DNA from: Nelumbo lutea
Taxonomy: Eukaryota > Streptophyta > Magnoliopsida > Proteales > Nelumbonaceae
NCBI GenBank assembly: GCA_022828595.1
Contig: JAKGHH010000001.1
Coordinates: 143,363,017-143,427,016 of the forward strand
Reading direction: 5' to 3'
Length of the DNA: 64,000 nucleotides
Position numbers and translations under genes: made by a program. This document shows positions 10,939-23,011 of the stretch, one piece after another (position 1 is the first letter of the stretch; the number at the start of each line of letters is the position of its first letter). Under the pieces are notes generated by a model. That model ran no database searches and was not told the origin of the DNA. It was given only the letters and a program-made list of their open reading frames with translations.

Positions 10939-11733
10939 CACCCCCGCAAGCGAAATGGCTAGGTGTGTGGCTCACATTGTCGCACCAAGCAATTGGAGGA
11001 GATGTGGGGGAGAAACCCAAATCTGTAGAGGGACTGGATCCATATGAGTTCTGTTACTGAATTTGCAAGAGCTCGGAATTCTACTTCGGTGCTGGAACGA
11101 GCTACTTTTGCTTGTTTCTTGGCACTCCGTGCAATGAGATTGTTACCCAAGTATACACAATAGCCACCTGTGGATTTACGATCATCAGGGCATTCAGCCC
11201 AATCTGCATCACTAAATGCATGAAGCTGAAGGAAATTGGATTTGGAGAAATGAAGACAAACATCCAACGTGCCCTTCAAGTAATGAAGAATCCATTTGAC
11301 TGCAGCCCAATGAGCATTTGTGGGAGCATGAAGAAATCTGCAAACCTTATTACTGAATAGGTTATATCTGGTCTAGTGATGATGACGTATTCGAGAGCAC
11401 CCAATACTTCTATATTCAGAAGGATCCGGGAGAGCAACCCCTTGGTGGGAGGACAATTTGCATGACGAAGCCATAGGAGAAACAATGGGTTTGGCATCAG
11501 CTAGCTTGCTTTGCCAAAGCAAATCCAGAATGTAACGTCATTGCATTAGGACCAGTCCTATAGTCGTGGAATAGGCTTCTATACCCAAGACAAATGTAGG
11601 TGACCCAAGTCCTTTAGTGCAAAAGTCTTCGAGAGTGAGGAGATGATACATGAGACAGCATGAGGAGAGGATCTAGTGATTAGGATGCCATCAACATAAA
11701 CCAAAATAAATATGGAGAGCTTACCCTGCCTGT
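10939..11733 (-). pseudogene. RT-RNase H remnant of a second copia lineage
   Basis: Pieces in order: ILVYVDGILITRSS (RT box, YVDG instead of YVDD) and FALKDLGHL at 11733-11579; [17 protein letters not shown] at about 11400; and RNase [22 protein letters not shown] with [19 protein letters not shown] at 11279-10959. The family differs from C1-C4. The RNase H C-terminus is deleted and jumps to the polypurine tract. The N-terminal RT half is lost where the LTR at 11734 begins. Several frames are broken. Confidence 0.8.
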
Positions 11734-13651
11734 TGAAAGAAGGGTAGGATCCATCTTTATGGACGCCAAAAAGATTGCGGAATGGGTGGGCGAATTTCAA
11801 AAATTTTCCTACCTTCTCCCAATTGGGAATCGTATTCCCTAAATTTAGAATACAAAATTCAAGAATCCTACTTGAACCATAATTGAACCAGATCTGAACC
11901 AAAAAAGAAAAGGGAGGATTATACTTGATCCAGAGAAGCAGTATCTCCCAAAGTTGGTGTTCACGCCCAAAGAGGGCACCAAGATCTGTTCCTGCTGAAA
12001 ATGGCACAGCTGTAGGTGGAACGAAACTAGCAGAGTGCATCCTACACACTGGATCCTTCTCAAGATCCCTTTGGAAACTCTGAGCACCAAATATTTTACA
12101 GTTTTTTCTGCAAGATTGATGTCAAGAATTGATTTCTTGATTTCTTTCTTCTGCAAAGATCAAATCTTGCAAGAAGGAATGGTGGAGGCTGGAGGAGAAC
12201 TCCTGGGAGGAAGATGGCTGAATTGCTTCTCTTCTCTCTGGAGCGTGTATGAGATCTAATCCCAGTTTGCAGGATGCTTTCTTGATTGAACCCTTGGTTC
12301 GAAAATCTCTTTTCTCTCTTAGGGTTTCTCCTCTTTTCTTCTTGATTAAGAAACTTCCTAAATTAGGAGTTATCCCAATCCAAATCAGTATTTGGATAGG
12401 GGATTATCTTAATCCTATCTGCAGATTAAGTTAGCTGACTCCTGATCTTATCAGGAGGTTACTAGATTCAAATCTGATTTGAATTTGGTCTCCTAGAGTG
12501 GATAAGGTTAAAGGCCTAATCCTTTTGCTAACATTAATCTCAGATCCACCCCATAGATGGGTGATCATATCGGCCCAGCTCGAAATGGGCTTCTGGCCTA
12601 TTAAGTGTTCAGTGCTTAACTAGTTTCCAATCTACTGCCCAGTTGGGCTTCTTTGTATTGCGTGGGACCCAAGCATTGATCTACACACCAGTCACATGGG
12701 TTTGGCTACCTTTATTACAAGGCCTGGCCGAATTCACTGCTATGACAGTGCACCCCTGAGCCCATCAAATGGACTCTATGGGCCCAAAACACCCAGGGAC
12801 TGCGGGCAAGTGCAAGATTAGCCCATCAGGTATTATCCTCAATGGTCTTACACTTAACCTCTCAGCACATAATGATCATACACTACCCGACAAAAGATGA
12901 CCTCTCCCTCGACTACAAGGAACAGTGTTGCACTCTCTGCTTATATGGATCTCGGGAATTAAAACCTTTTGCAAACCTTTTAGAAACCATAATATATATA
13001 TACTTTTATATCTCATATAAAATATATTTTGCAAAACCAATTTCAACGATTGAAATCGGCTACCAGTAGTCTTGGTTTCCATTAGTGAGAGTGCATCCCC
13101 GATCATTACCTTTGTCCGACAAAGGGGCTGATCCTGTCACTATGATCACCCACTTTGATGAATTCTCAGACTGTCCCAACATACCCAGGTATTGACCCCC
13201 CTAAGGATCTCACTGATTGGTACATCAAAGACAGCCCAATCCGACACCTAGTGCAGTATCATAATCGAGTCTAGGGGTCGGGTGTAACTTTCTAGTTTTG
13301 CCCATTAATCTCCAAGGTCTAGGGCAATACTGGAAATCTGGTTCAGTTCAAAGATTCAATTAATCCTACATTGTATGTGCCTAGGGTCTCACCCTGGCAG
13401 CTGAGACAGGCCACCCCAACCGACTTGGTGGCACAACAGTGTCAGCCTTATCAGGATAGGTCTCCCCAGACCGACCCACTGGCTGTGAACATTCTAAACT
13501 AACACGAGTCTCATTAAGTGTCCAGTTTAAGGGTATTACACAGAAACATACCAAGGGAACATGAATCAAATATGCACTTTTATTCATTTACAATAAACTC
13601 ATAAAGTATATCATTCTGATTGAAGCTAAGGGCATACAAAATTGTCCAACA
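11734..13651 (-). repeat. Copia family LTR without matching TSD
   Basis: On the minus strand it runs from TGTTGGACAATTTTGTATGC at 13651 to CCCTTCTTTCA at 11734 (1,918 bp). It interrupts the foreign copia RT on its left and abuts the TAT element on its right. Flanking pentamers (CCTGT left, GGACA right) do not match, and neither side carries the family's PBS or polypurine tract. It is therefore not a simple solo LTR; a later deletion or recombination joined it to its neighbours. Confidence 0.82.
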
Positions 13652-15023
13652 GGACATCTTGTCAATCAAGTGGAACTCTTCCTGCGTCCTTCCCAAGCAT
13701 AGGCGAACCTACTATCTGTCTCCTCTCCTGGGCTATAAACTTTTGCACGAACTACCCAATAGGATCCCGTCCTGGAAACGGAGTTATTTCATAGTTCGTA
13801 ATCCCATAGGGTGGCCTTTTCCTACCCATTGGAGGGCTGCCATTCAGGATTCTGGTGTTAGGTTGGACCAGAAGACAAGGGAGACGCTCCATTCTTGGGC
13901 GGAGCTCGACTTCCACTATAAGGACTACCTTGCCAAAGATAAGCTCGTGCAGGCCGGCTTGAGTCCTGGTAGGTCATCTTGGATTAGAGTTTTATTCTGA
14001 TAGCTGGTACTCTATTCTTGTTGACATCACTAACGTTGAGTTTTGTTGCAGCTCCCATGAATCTCAATGCGGACAAGCTTCTTGGGCAAATGAAAGGAAA
14101 GAAGAAGAAGCGACCTACTAAAAGAGCTCGTATTGAGTCCCCAGAAGGTCCCACCTCATGCACCCGAGACATCTTCAGGACCCACCCCTAGGACAATTGT
14201 TGCTTCTTCGGGGAGCGAAGAGACAGTTCAGAGTATCCTAACTCCGCAATGCAACCTCCAAAAGAGCAAAGGAGTTGTGTATTCCGAGGAAGTCGCGATC
14301 TGGGCTGAACTAACACATGCTCAGCTCAGGGCTCGGGTGGCTACCCACTGTATTATGGTAAGTCTCGTTCTACTTTGATTTTTGTATTTGTAACTTTGCT
14401 GGTACTAATTTATACACTCTTGGCAGGTGAACACCGTCGTGCACGCCTTGACTTACCAGTCCAAGCAGCACTTGAAGCGGGCTTTAGCTACTAAGAGTTC
14501 ATCCTGCGAGGCTCATACTGAGCTGAATTTAGCTCACGACAAGATTAGTCAGCTGGAGAATAGTGTGTGAGCTTAGAAAGAGCTTATTGGATCGTTGATG
14601 TCGGAGAAGGCGGATCTGAAGTGCCAGGTGGAGAACCTTGAGGCCGACGTCAAGGAGCGAACTGAAATTCTTCTCCATGCTGTAGAGGAAGACAAGGTCA
14701 AGGCCATCAAGGATTATAAGAGCTCGGAAGAGTTCAAGGGAGAGTTGATCAAGGCCGGGTCGGAAGCCTACCGTAAAGGGTTCAAGCTTAGTAGGTGGCT
14801 GACCAATCGCAAGTTTCCACAGCTCGATATTAGTGCCATCACTACTTCGCGGATCACAAAAGAGATGGCCCTTGAAGCCGTCGGAGACCCAGACTCCAAA
14901 GCAGAGAGCGATGATGAGCTACTTGACACTGAAGAGGCCGGTGCCGATGATAGAGTTGGTGCCATCGACGAGGCTGGTTCTTCCGCTGAGATTTCAGGCA
15001 AGGGTGATGAGTCCCCCGAATAG
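13652..15023 (+). pseudogene. Antisense ORF of the TAT element (spliced, coiled-coil)
   Basis: The N-terminal part is lost at 13652. Exon 1 carries WKRSYFIVRNPIGWPFPTHW, like the 'putative gypsy type transposon' domain found in antisense ORFs of TAT elements. A GT...AG intron at 13969-14051 rejoins in frame to APMNLNADKLLG and a basic stretch (KGKKKKRPTKRAR). A second intron at 14358-14426 (GTAAGT...GGCAG) precedes a long charged coiled coil and an acidic tail ending GKGDESPE. There is a frame change near 14145 and two stops near 14568-14576. Its role in TAT biology is not established. Confidence 0.72.
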
Positions 15024-15397
15024 TCCTTTGTACTCTGAGCCTAGGAGCTCAACATCTGTTCCTTTTCTCTCCCCTTTTGTAATGAACTCTTTATAATGAA
15101 ATATACTTTTTTGCTAAGTACTGTGCAATTAACCTTTTCTGACCGCAGTGATGATTTTTTTTTGAATTGTTGAGCTATCGAGCTAGATAACCGAAGTGGG
15201 GGGTTCCCCACTTGTCGTTGCCCCAAACTATTGCCCATTACTTGGGGCAGTTTTATGGTGTATGCTGAGGTGAGTGACATAGTAGGGTATATGCCCGACC
15301 TGTCTACACACGGGCTACTTGAAAGTACTTTGCCTATGCCGATGACGTGACTAGGTCTTATATGGTGCCAAGGTCTTTCGTGAGCTCGATGCTTTTA
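15024..15397. other. TAT 3' region between antisense ORF and copia C2
   Basis: It follows the antisense ORF stop and has AATGAA and TATAATGAAATA motifs near 15080-15105 that could serve as poly(A) signals for that ORF. From 15189 it is identical by eye to 24979 onward. Confidence 0.55.
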
Positions 15398-15405
15398 GCC
15401 CTTAG
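15189..15405 (+). repeat. 217-bp flank duplication, left copy
   Basis: The block from AACCGAAGTGG to GCCCTTAG recurs at 24979-25195 with no difference seen by eye. The two copies bracket copia C2. The last 8 bases, GCCCTTAG, also belong to the copia LTR (positions 19-26), so the junction lies inside an 8-bp microhomology. A normal insertion duplicates only about 5 bp. Confidence 0.9.
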
Positions 15406-17334
15406 CTTCAATCATTTTGATGTACTTTTGTTGTTTAGTGGAAATAAATAAAGTGCATGTTTGATTCATGTTGTTTGGTTTAATTCTGTGTAAAACCCTA
15501 AAACTGGACATTTGTAGAGACTCATGTTAGTTTTAAATGTTCACAGCCGTTGGATAAATCTGGGGAGATTTATCCTGCCAAGGCTGATACTGGTGTGCCA
15601 CCAAGTGTTGGGATGGCCTGTCTCAGCCATCAGGGTAAGACCCGAGGCACATACAGCATGGGATTACTTGAATCCTTGAACCGGACCAGATTTCCAGTCT
15701 TGCCCTGGACCTTGGAGATAGATGGGCAAAACTGGAAAGTTACACCTGACCCCTAGACTCGATTATGACACTTCACTAGGTGCTGGATCAGGCTGCCTTT
15801 GATATGCCAATCAGTGAGATCCTTAGTGGGGATCAAAACCTGGGTATGTTGGGGCAGTTTGAGAATTCATCTGAGTGGGTGGTCATAGTGACAGAATCAG
15901 CCACTTTGTCGGACAAAGGGTAATGATCGGGAATGCACTCTCTCTGATGGAAACCAAACTGCGGCAGTTGATTTCAATCGTTGGAATTTTGTTTTTGCAA
16001 AATTAATATATTTACATATATATGTACGGTTTCAAAATGTTTGCAAATGGTTTTAATTCCCGGGATCCATGTGAGAGGAGAGTGCGGCACTGTTCCTTGC
16101 AGCCGAGGGAGAGGTCCTCTCTTGTCGGGCAGTGCTTGATCATTAAGGGCTGAGAGGTTAAGTGTAAGACCATTTAGGATAATACCTGATGGGCTAATCT
16201 TGCACCTGCCCACAGTCCCTGGGTTTTTATAAGATGGCTTGGCCCAGGGACCACTTAATGTAAGTGTTGGGCCCATAGGGTTCATACGATGGCCTCAAGG
16301 GGTTCATTGAGATTTTCAGTGAATTTGGCTGGGCCTTGTATTAAAGGCTGGGCCGAACCCATGTGGCTGGTGTGTAGATCAATGCTTGGGTCCCACGCCA
16401 TACAAAGAAGCCCAACTGGGCAGCAGATTGGAAACTAATTAAACACTGAATACTTAATGGGCCAAAAGCCCATTTCGAAGTGGGCTGATATGATCACCCA
16501 TCAATGGGGCGAATTTGAGATTGCAGTTAGCAAAAAGGATTGGGCTCTTAGCCTTATCCACTCTTAGAGACCAAATTCAAATCAGATTTGAATCTGGTAA
16601 CCTCCTGATAAGATCAGGAGTAAGCTAACTCTATCTGGGAAAGGGATTAAGATTATCCCCTATCCAAATACTGATTTGGATTGGGATAACTCCTAATTAG
16701 GAGATTTCTTAATCAAGAAGAAAAGAGAGGAGATTTTCGAATGAACCAAGAGGGAGAGAAATCAGATTTCGATCCAAGAGGTTCTGGTAAGCAAGAAGGG
16801 TTCCTGCGAATTGAGATTAGATCTCATTCTCTCCAGAAAAGAAAACAGTTCAGCCTTTTCGTTTCTGGAGATCTCCTCCTACCGCCGCCATCTGCATTGT
16901 TGCAAGATTCGATCTTTGCAGAAAAGAAAGTCAAGAAACCAGTTCTTGACATCAGTCTTGCAAGAAAGACTGAAAGAATTCAGTGTTTAGTACATCCAGG
17001 GGATTCTTGTGAAGGATCCAGTGTGTAGGACGCACCCTGCTGGTTCTGTTCCATCCACAGCTGTGTCATCTTCAGCAGGGACAGATCTTGGAGCATTCTT
17101 TGGGCGTGAACACCAACTTTGGGAGATACTGCTTCTCCGGATCAGGTATAATCCTCCCATTTATCTTTTGGTACAGATCTGGTTTGATTAGGGTTCAAGT
17201 AGATCCTTGAATATTGTATTCTAAATTCAGGGAATATGATTCCCAGTTGGGAGAAGGTAGGAAATTTTTGAAATTCGCCCCACCCATTCCGCAACCTTTA
17301 TGGCGTCCATTAGATGGATCCTACCATTCTTTCA
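15398..17334 (+). repeat. C2 5' LTR (first 18 bp missing)
   Basis: It ends CCATTCTTTCA just before the PBS. It starts at GCCCTTAG rather than TGTTAGACAG, because the left end is replaced by duplicated TAT sequence. Differences from the 3' LTR include a missing C in CTGCCGGCAG (15960), a few single-base changes, and a short instead of a long A-run after GAATGAACC (16741). Confidence 0.92.
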
Positions 17335-17335
17335 G

Positions 17336-17347
17336 TGGTATCAGAGC
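17336..17347 (+). other. C2 primer binding site (tRNA-iMet type)
   Basis: TGGTATCAGAGC, one base after the LTR, is complementary to the 3' end of plant initiator tRNA-Met and primes minus-strand cDNA. It confirms the LTR end at 17334. Confidence 0.93.
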
Positions 17348-19109
17348 CACAGGTTCGAATCTTGAACCAAAAGAAAATCAGATCTGACCCTGCGCAGATG
17401 GATAGAAGGTGTTCTTTCAAGATTTGCGCAGATTGTTTTCTTTTTTTTTCAAGAAACTGTTTCTTGTTAAGGGCGATTGATCTGAAATTAATTTCTATTA
17501 AATCCAAAATTTATTTGGAATTGTTCTTTATTTATTTTGATTTAATGGACTGTTCAAACCTGGAGATCGCAGTGCAGTTTTAGCGCAGATGGTCTGCGCA
17601 CCCTTTTTCTTTTCTATTTATTTATTTCATTCAATTCGGTCTGTAAATAATTTTTTTTTATTTTTTAGACTGAATGTATAGGATTTGATCAAGAATGTAA
17701 TTAATAGAAATAGGATTTCTGTTATTTTTCTTGATTAAAGAAGATGGAAGAAGATGGCGGCGCTGGAGATTTGCAGATGGAGAAATCGTTTTCTGCGATT
17801 TGCAGTTTATGAAACTGCAACCCTTGTGATTAACCTCTGTTTTGCAGGTGGTGCGAACAGTCCATAATTGTTTTGTGTTTGCTAGAAATCAAAACTATTA
17901 ATTTCAGATCATTCAATAATTAATTCTTGAATTGAAAATCAGTTTTGGACCATTTCGGACTAGATTGGACCAAAACTGTTTGGACCGAATCTGAGTTTCG
18001 AAAGGGGCTGTTCTCAGTCCAATTGTCTCACACTTTTGTTCCAAATCTGATGTTCAATTACAGGGATTAATTCGGCCCACCTGTAAAGCCCAGTTTTAAA
18101 GGGTTAAAACTGCAAAAGCCCATTATTGTGAGATAAGCTGTATGGGCCGAACTGCTATCTGCGATTCAGCCCATACACCTAGTGGACATTAATCGTTAAT
18201 GACTTGGTTTTTAAATGGGCCGTTGAATGGGCTTTACAGCAATTAATTGATTGGATCAATTCCTCCTTTACATGTGATGTTTGGATGTTTGATGTGTTGC
18301 GACCATGGGCCATAAGCACTTGGTCCATGATAACTCGTTAGTGGCTCTTACGCATACCATGGCTGAATGCACATCATTGCCATGGTGTCCCTGAAGGTCA
18401 TTGGATGACCCCCTCTTTGCCTGGTGGGCCCCACAACCCTGAAAAGGGATGCGTGCGGAACCCCTAGCCGATTAAGGCCCACCAGAAATCTGACTTTATG
18501 AAAGTCAGTGGGAGCCACTTTGGTTTGACCTAAATTAGAACTAGGCCGTGATTTTGTTCCCTCCAGCAAATATGAATGCAAGTGATAGGGAGATCCATAT
18601 GATGGACTCTCTAAAGGTCTTCCGTCATTAGCACAATGATGGGTCCATCAGTAATGAGGAAACGCACCATAAAATTGGGCTATCCATTTGCTGTTGGATC
18701 TGTTAGAGTGTTTCATAAGATGATAGGGGCGTCATAGACCGATGTGGGAGGGGCTTCACCAGAAAATGGGAACTCTCTCACGGTACCTTGGCGTAACTTG
18801 AATATGATGGGTGTGCACTCACTGACAGAAGGGTTTACTTGAAAACGGCTCTAAACCTTGTCTGACAGAGGCCAAAGGGAAACTCATTTGATGAGTGGAT
18901 ATGATCCGTCACAAAAAGGTGGTGGGGTTATGCAGCTGAAACAGTTGGCTTCACGCACCACATGTGATTTCCCACATTTCCAGAGACATTTCGTCGTCTC
19001 CGTCACTGAGATAGGAGGGAAATCTCAGAGATGAACAAATGGGAATGGAACATAGATTAAAAGCCATATCTATGTAGGTAAACATGAATCAAACTAAGGT
19101 TGTGGACTA
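17348..19109 (+). other. C2 untranslated leader
   Basis: About 1.76 kb between PBS and gag holds no credible ORF. It would carry packaging signals by analogy with other copia elements. The same leader occurs, reversed and diverged, at 37343-38958 (C3) and 45027-46116 (C4); shared landmarks include 'cccacatttccagagacat'-like and 'gatgtgcattcagccatgg'-like DNA. Confidence 0.7.
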
Positions 19110-19965
19110 ATGATTTTGCTGTTTTATCAGAAAATGGCAAACGGTCAATTTGCAAAGCTTCTAGACGATAACAAGCTTAAGGGCCCAAACTATGCCGACT
19201 GGTACAGACATCTTATGCTGGTCCTAACTTCTGAAAAGTTAGACAAGGTAGTGAAAAATCCTGCCCCGGAACGTCCGGGTGATAGGGCTTCGGAGGCCCG
19301 TAGGAGGGACTACCAAGAGTGGGAGGATAAGAACTCCCTAGCCCGCTGCTTTGTCATTGCCTCATTAGACAACTCAATACAGAGGCAGTTCGATCAGATC
19401 GAACTTGCCAAGGACATATTGGACAGTCTAAGAACAATGTATGAAGAGCAGAACCGTTCTACTCGACAGAAGGTCCTGAAATTGTTCATGACCGCGCAGA
19501 TGACCAAAGGGCAAAAAGTTCATGACCATTGTATTCAGATGATGAGATACATTAATGAACTCGAAGCTCTTGGATCCGGGCTAGATCTTGGCACGCAAGT
19601 GGATGCCATCCTGAATTCTTTGCCATCTTCCTTCAATGCATTCACAATGAACTACAATATGAATAAGCTGAATGTCAGTGTCTAGGAACTCAACAATATG
19701 TTGCAGAGGGCCAAGGATCTACTCAAGAAGGATGAGCCTGTGGTTATGTTTGCTGAAACTAACAAATCGGGCAAGAAAAAGAGAAAGGCAAAGAAGCTCC
19801 AAAAGAAAGCTGCCAAACCCAAGAAGTAGAAGAAGAACAAGGCATCTGATGCATGTCACTTCTACAAGCAGACCGGACACTGGAAGAGGAACTGTCCTAC
19901 CTACCTGGAATCTAAGAAAGGTAACATCGAAACTTGTGTCATAGAAACTAATATGTTAGTTGCTT
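19110..19965 (+). pseudogene. C2 gag (capsid and zinc knuckle)
   Basis: The likely start is the ATG at 19134 (MANGQFAKLLDDNKLKGPNY); 19110 is an in-frame upstream ATG. It includes WYRHLMLVLTSEKLDKV and MTAQMTKGQKVHDHC, typical of copia gag. TAG stops interrupt at 19683 and 19827, both at CAG glutamine codons in a sister copy. The knuckle reads CHFYKQTGHWKRNC, so the second Cys of CX2C is Tyr and zinc binding is broken. Gag would form the cytoplasmic particle. Confidence 0.88.
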
Positions 19966-21530
19966 CTGTGTCCTAGTGTGTTGACTCGGGGGCTTCAACT
20001 CATGCGTGTAACTCACTACAGGGGTTCAAAGTTAGCAGAAGATTGAGTGAAGGCGAAGTGACACTATTTTTGGGAACGACTGCAAGTATTGTAGCTGTGG
20101 CAATAGGAACCGTAGAATTAGTTTTTAGAGAAGGAGTCATTGTACTTAAAGATTGTCTTTATGTACAGAACTTGAGAAGAAATTTAATTTCTGCTTCTAA
20201 ACTATGTGCTGATGGATATACTGTTTACTTTAGTAATATGATTACTGTTAAACGGAATAATAAATTCATCGCATGCGGGGAACTAGAGAACGGTCTCTAT
20301 GTTCTGCATCCTTCTTTGGAAACTAACTTAACCGAAACTACGTCGGTCGAAAATCCCAAGAAAAGGACTCGTGATACAGTAAATCTCACATGCCTCTGGC
20401 ATTACCGACTTGGCCATATCGGTGTTGACCGAATCACAAGACTGGTAAAGGATGGTCCTTTGGATTTTCTAACCGTAGAAAATCTTCCCACTTGTGAGCC
20501 TTGCCTTCAAGGTAAGATGACTAAGCGGCCATTTGACGGTAAGCCTAAAAGATCTGGAGGCACACTTGACCTAATACATACTGATGTATGTGGTCCCCTG
20601 AGTGTTAGGACACGGAATCAACACGTGTACTTCATCACCTTTACAGATGATTTTTCACGATATGGTTACGTGTACCTAATGAGACACAAGTCTGAATCAT
20701 TTGAAAAGTTCAAAGAGTTCAGACAGGAAGTCGAGAAACAATTAGGGAGAGAAGTTAAGGCCCTTCGATCAGATCGAGGTGGCAAGTATCTCTCTGACGA
20801 ATTCAGGGACTACTAAAGGACAATGGGATAGTGTCACAACTAGCTCCTCCTGCTACACCTCAACTCAACGGTGTTTTAGAGAGGAGGAATAGGACATTGT
20901 TGGACATGGTCCGGTCACTTCTCGTACGCTCAGAATTACCCACATCCTTTTGGGGATACGCATTAGAGACTGCTATCTACGTGCTGAATAGGGTTCCAAC
21001 CAAATCAGTTCCGAAAACTCCATATGAGCTTTGGACCGGAAGGAAGCCAAGTGTGAGACACTTGAAGATTTGGAGTTGTCCTGCACACGTTAAAAGAACA
21101 AGTGCGGACAAGTTGGAATCTAAAACCAGCCGTTGCCTGTTTATAGGCTACCCAAAGGATTCGGTGGGTTATCTATTCTATGACCCAAGGGAGCAGAAAG
21201 TGTTCTGCAGTCGAAACGCCCGATTCTTAGAATCCGATTACATCCTGGACACCCATCGTCAGGAAATAGTTCTTGATGAGGAGAGCTCAGGAGCAGTGGG
21301 AGATGACCCACAAGTTCCAGGTAATGACCAACCTAGAAGGTCCACCCGGGTATCCAGACCACCAGTCCGATATGGTTATGACCAGGATAGTTACCTGGTG
21401 GAAGCCTTGACTAGTGAAGAGGATCCCGTGACTTACACGGAAGCTATGTTGGACATAAATTCCCAGAAGTGGGTGGAGGCCATGAGAGCTGAGATGGACT
21501 CGTTGAGACCAATGGAGTCTGGACTCTAGT
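19966..21530 (+). pseudogene. C2 protease and integrase
   Basis: A TAG at 19974 replaces a Trp codon just before the protease box CVDSGASTHACNS. From 20043 the frame is open to 20816: SEGEVTLFLG, CLWHYRLGHIGVDRI with CEPCLQGK (HHCC zinc domain), then the core [39 protein letters not shown] one-base deletion near 20815 breaks the frame; it resumes at 20831 ([20 protein letters not shown]) and runs to a further break near 21505. Catalytic acidic residues remain visible. Confidence 0.88.
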
Positions 21531-22135
21531 AGATCCACCCTCTAGGGTAAAAGCAATTGGTTGCAAATGGATCTATAAGAGGAAGAAGGGCCTCGATGGC
21601 AAGATCGAGACCTATAAAGCTCGTTTGGTGGCAAAAGGATATACTCAGAAAGAAGGCATCGACTATGAGCAAACCTTTTCACCTGTGGCCATGCTTAAAT
21701 CCATTAGGATCCTGCTAGCTGTAGCAGCATACCATGACTACGAGATTTTGCAAATGGATGTCAAAACCGTGTTCTTGAATGGAGATCTTAGTGAAGATAT
21801 CTACATGCAGCAGTTGTAAGGCTTCATTGCTGCTGGTCAGGAACATATGGTATGTAAACTTAATAGATCCATATATGGACCTAAGCAGTCTTCTAGGAGT
21901 TGGAACATCCATTTTGACTCTGCCGTCAAATCGTTTGACTTTGAGCAAAATTTGGATGAGCCCCTATGTATACAGGAAGTCTAGTGGGGATAAGGTCACC
22001 TTCTTGGTGTTGTATGTGGACAATATCCTACTCATTGGGAATGATGTAGGAATGTTGACTTCGGTCAAGGTGTGGCTATCACAGCAGTTCTCCATGAAAG
22101 ATCTTGGAGAAGCTTCATATATACTGGGTCTTTGA
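21531..22135 (+). pseudogene. C2 reverse transcriptase with YVDN active site
   Basis: [20 protein letters not shown] opens the domain. A TAA at 21817 replaces a CAA/CAG Gln codon (QQPQGF in C4). A frameshift near 21962 follows the LDEP sequence, after which LVLYVDNILLIGNDVGML appears. The essential YVDD box is YVDN (Asn codon 22022-22024), which should abolish polymerisation. The frame ends at TGA 22133 after ASYILGL; C4 has the same stop at the same place. Confidence 0.88.
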
Positions 22136-22997
22136 CTCTAGAGATAGATCGAAGCGGATAATTGGATTATCCCAGGCTGCTTACATTGACAAAATTGTCA
22201 AAAGGTACAGCATGGAAAACTCCAAGAAAGGAAATGTTCCTTTCAGGCACGGAGTCACTCTCTCCAAGAAGATGTCTCCCAAGACTTCTGAGGAGATTGA
22301 GAGCATGAGAGACGTTCCCTATGCCTCAGCTGTGGGGAGCATCATGTATGCCATGTTGTGCACTCGCCCGGACATAGCTCAGGCGGTGAGTGTGGTAAGC
22401 AGATTCCAGGCAAACCCAGGACAGGAGCATTGGACTGCTGTGAAGAACATACTCAAATACCTTCGAAGGACGAAAGAGTTTTGTCTGGTATTCGATGGTA
22501 GTTCACTGCAAGTTCTAGGGTATACCGATGCCGATTTCCAGTCGGATCCAGATGATAGAAAGTCTACATCTGGGTATGTTTTCACGATAGGATCGTGTGC
22601 TGTTTGCTGGAAAAGCAGCAAACAGGGGTCCACTGCAGACTCCACAACCGAGGCCGAGTACATTGCCGCAAGTGAAGCTGCCAAGGAAGCCGTGTGGATG
22701 AAGAAATTTATACACGAATTGGGAGTGATTCCGTCCAGCACATCACCCATCCCGTTGTTGTGTGACAACAATGGAGCGATCGCCCAGGCTAAAGAGCCTC
22801 GGGCCCACTCGAAGTCAAAGCACATCGAGAGGAAGTACCATGTACTGCGGGAGATCGTTGGTAGAGGGGACATCCTAATTCAAAAGGTAGCATCAGCGGA
22901 TAATGTGGCAGACCCATTGACTAATCCACTGACACAGAAGGTGTTTGAGAAACACGTGGAAAGTATGGGACTCCGGCTTGTACCAGATTGGACCTAA
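22136..22997 (+). pseudogene. C2 RNase H and pol C-terminus
   Basis: This is a long open stretch in a frame shifted from RT. It reads RDRSKRIIGLSQAAYIDKI, PYASAVGSIMYAMLCTRPDI, then RNase H with LGYTDADFQSDPDDRKSTSG, TEAEYIAASEAAKEAVWMKK, LLCDNNGAIAQAKEP and ADPLTNPLTQKVFEKH. The acidic catalytic residues (TDAD, TEAEY, CDN) are present. It ends LRLVPDWT and a stop, 15 bp before the 3' LTR. The domain degrades template RNA. Confidence 0.9.
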
Positions 22998-23000
22998 GTG

Positions 23001-23011
23001 CAAGTGGGAGC
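23001..23011 (+). other. C2 polypurine tract
   Basis: CAAGTGGGAGC directly precedes the 3' LTR start TGTTAGACAG and follows the pol stop. It primes plus-strand DNA. C4 has the equivalent CAAATGGGAGC (reversed at 41117-41127). Confidence 0.88.

Noticed and set aside
13652..15023. The + strand ORF as a cellular myosin-like gene
   Set aside because: Its coiled coil is suggestive, but the WxF/GWPFPTxW motif and its position antisense to TAT pol fit the TAT antisense ORF better.
19827..19829. A programmed UAG readthrough between gag and pol in the copia family
   Set aside because: C2 and C4 have TAG here but C3 has CAG, the next codons do not match known leaky contexts, and other stops lie nearby. 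Shared mutation is more likely.
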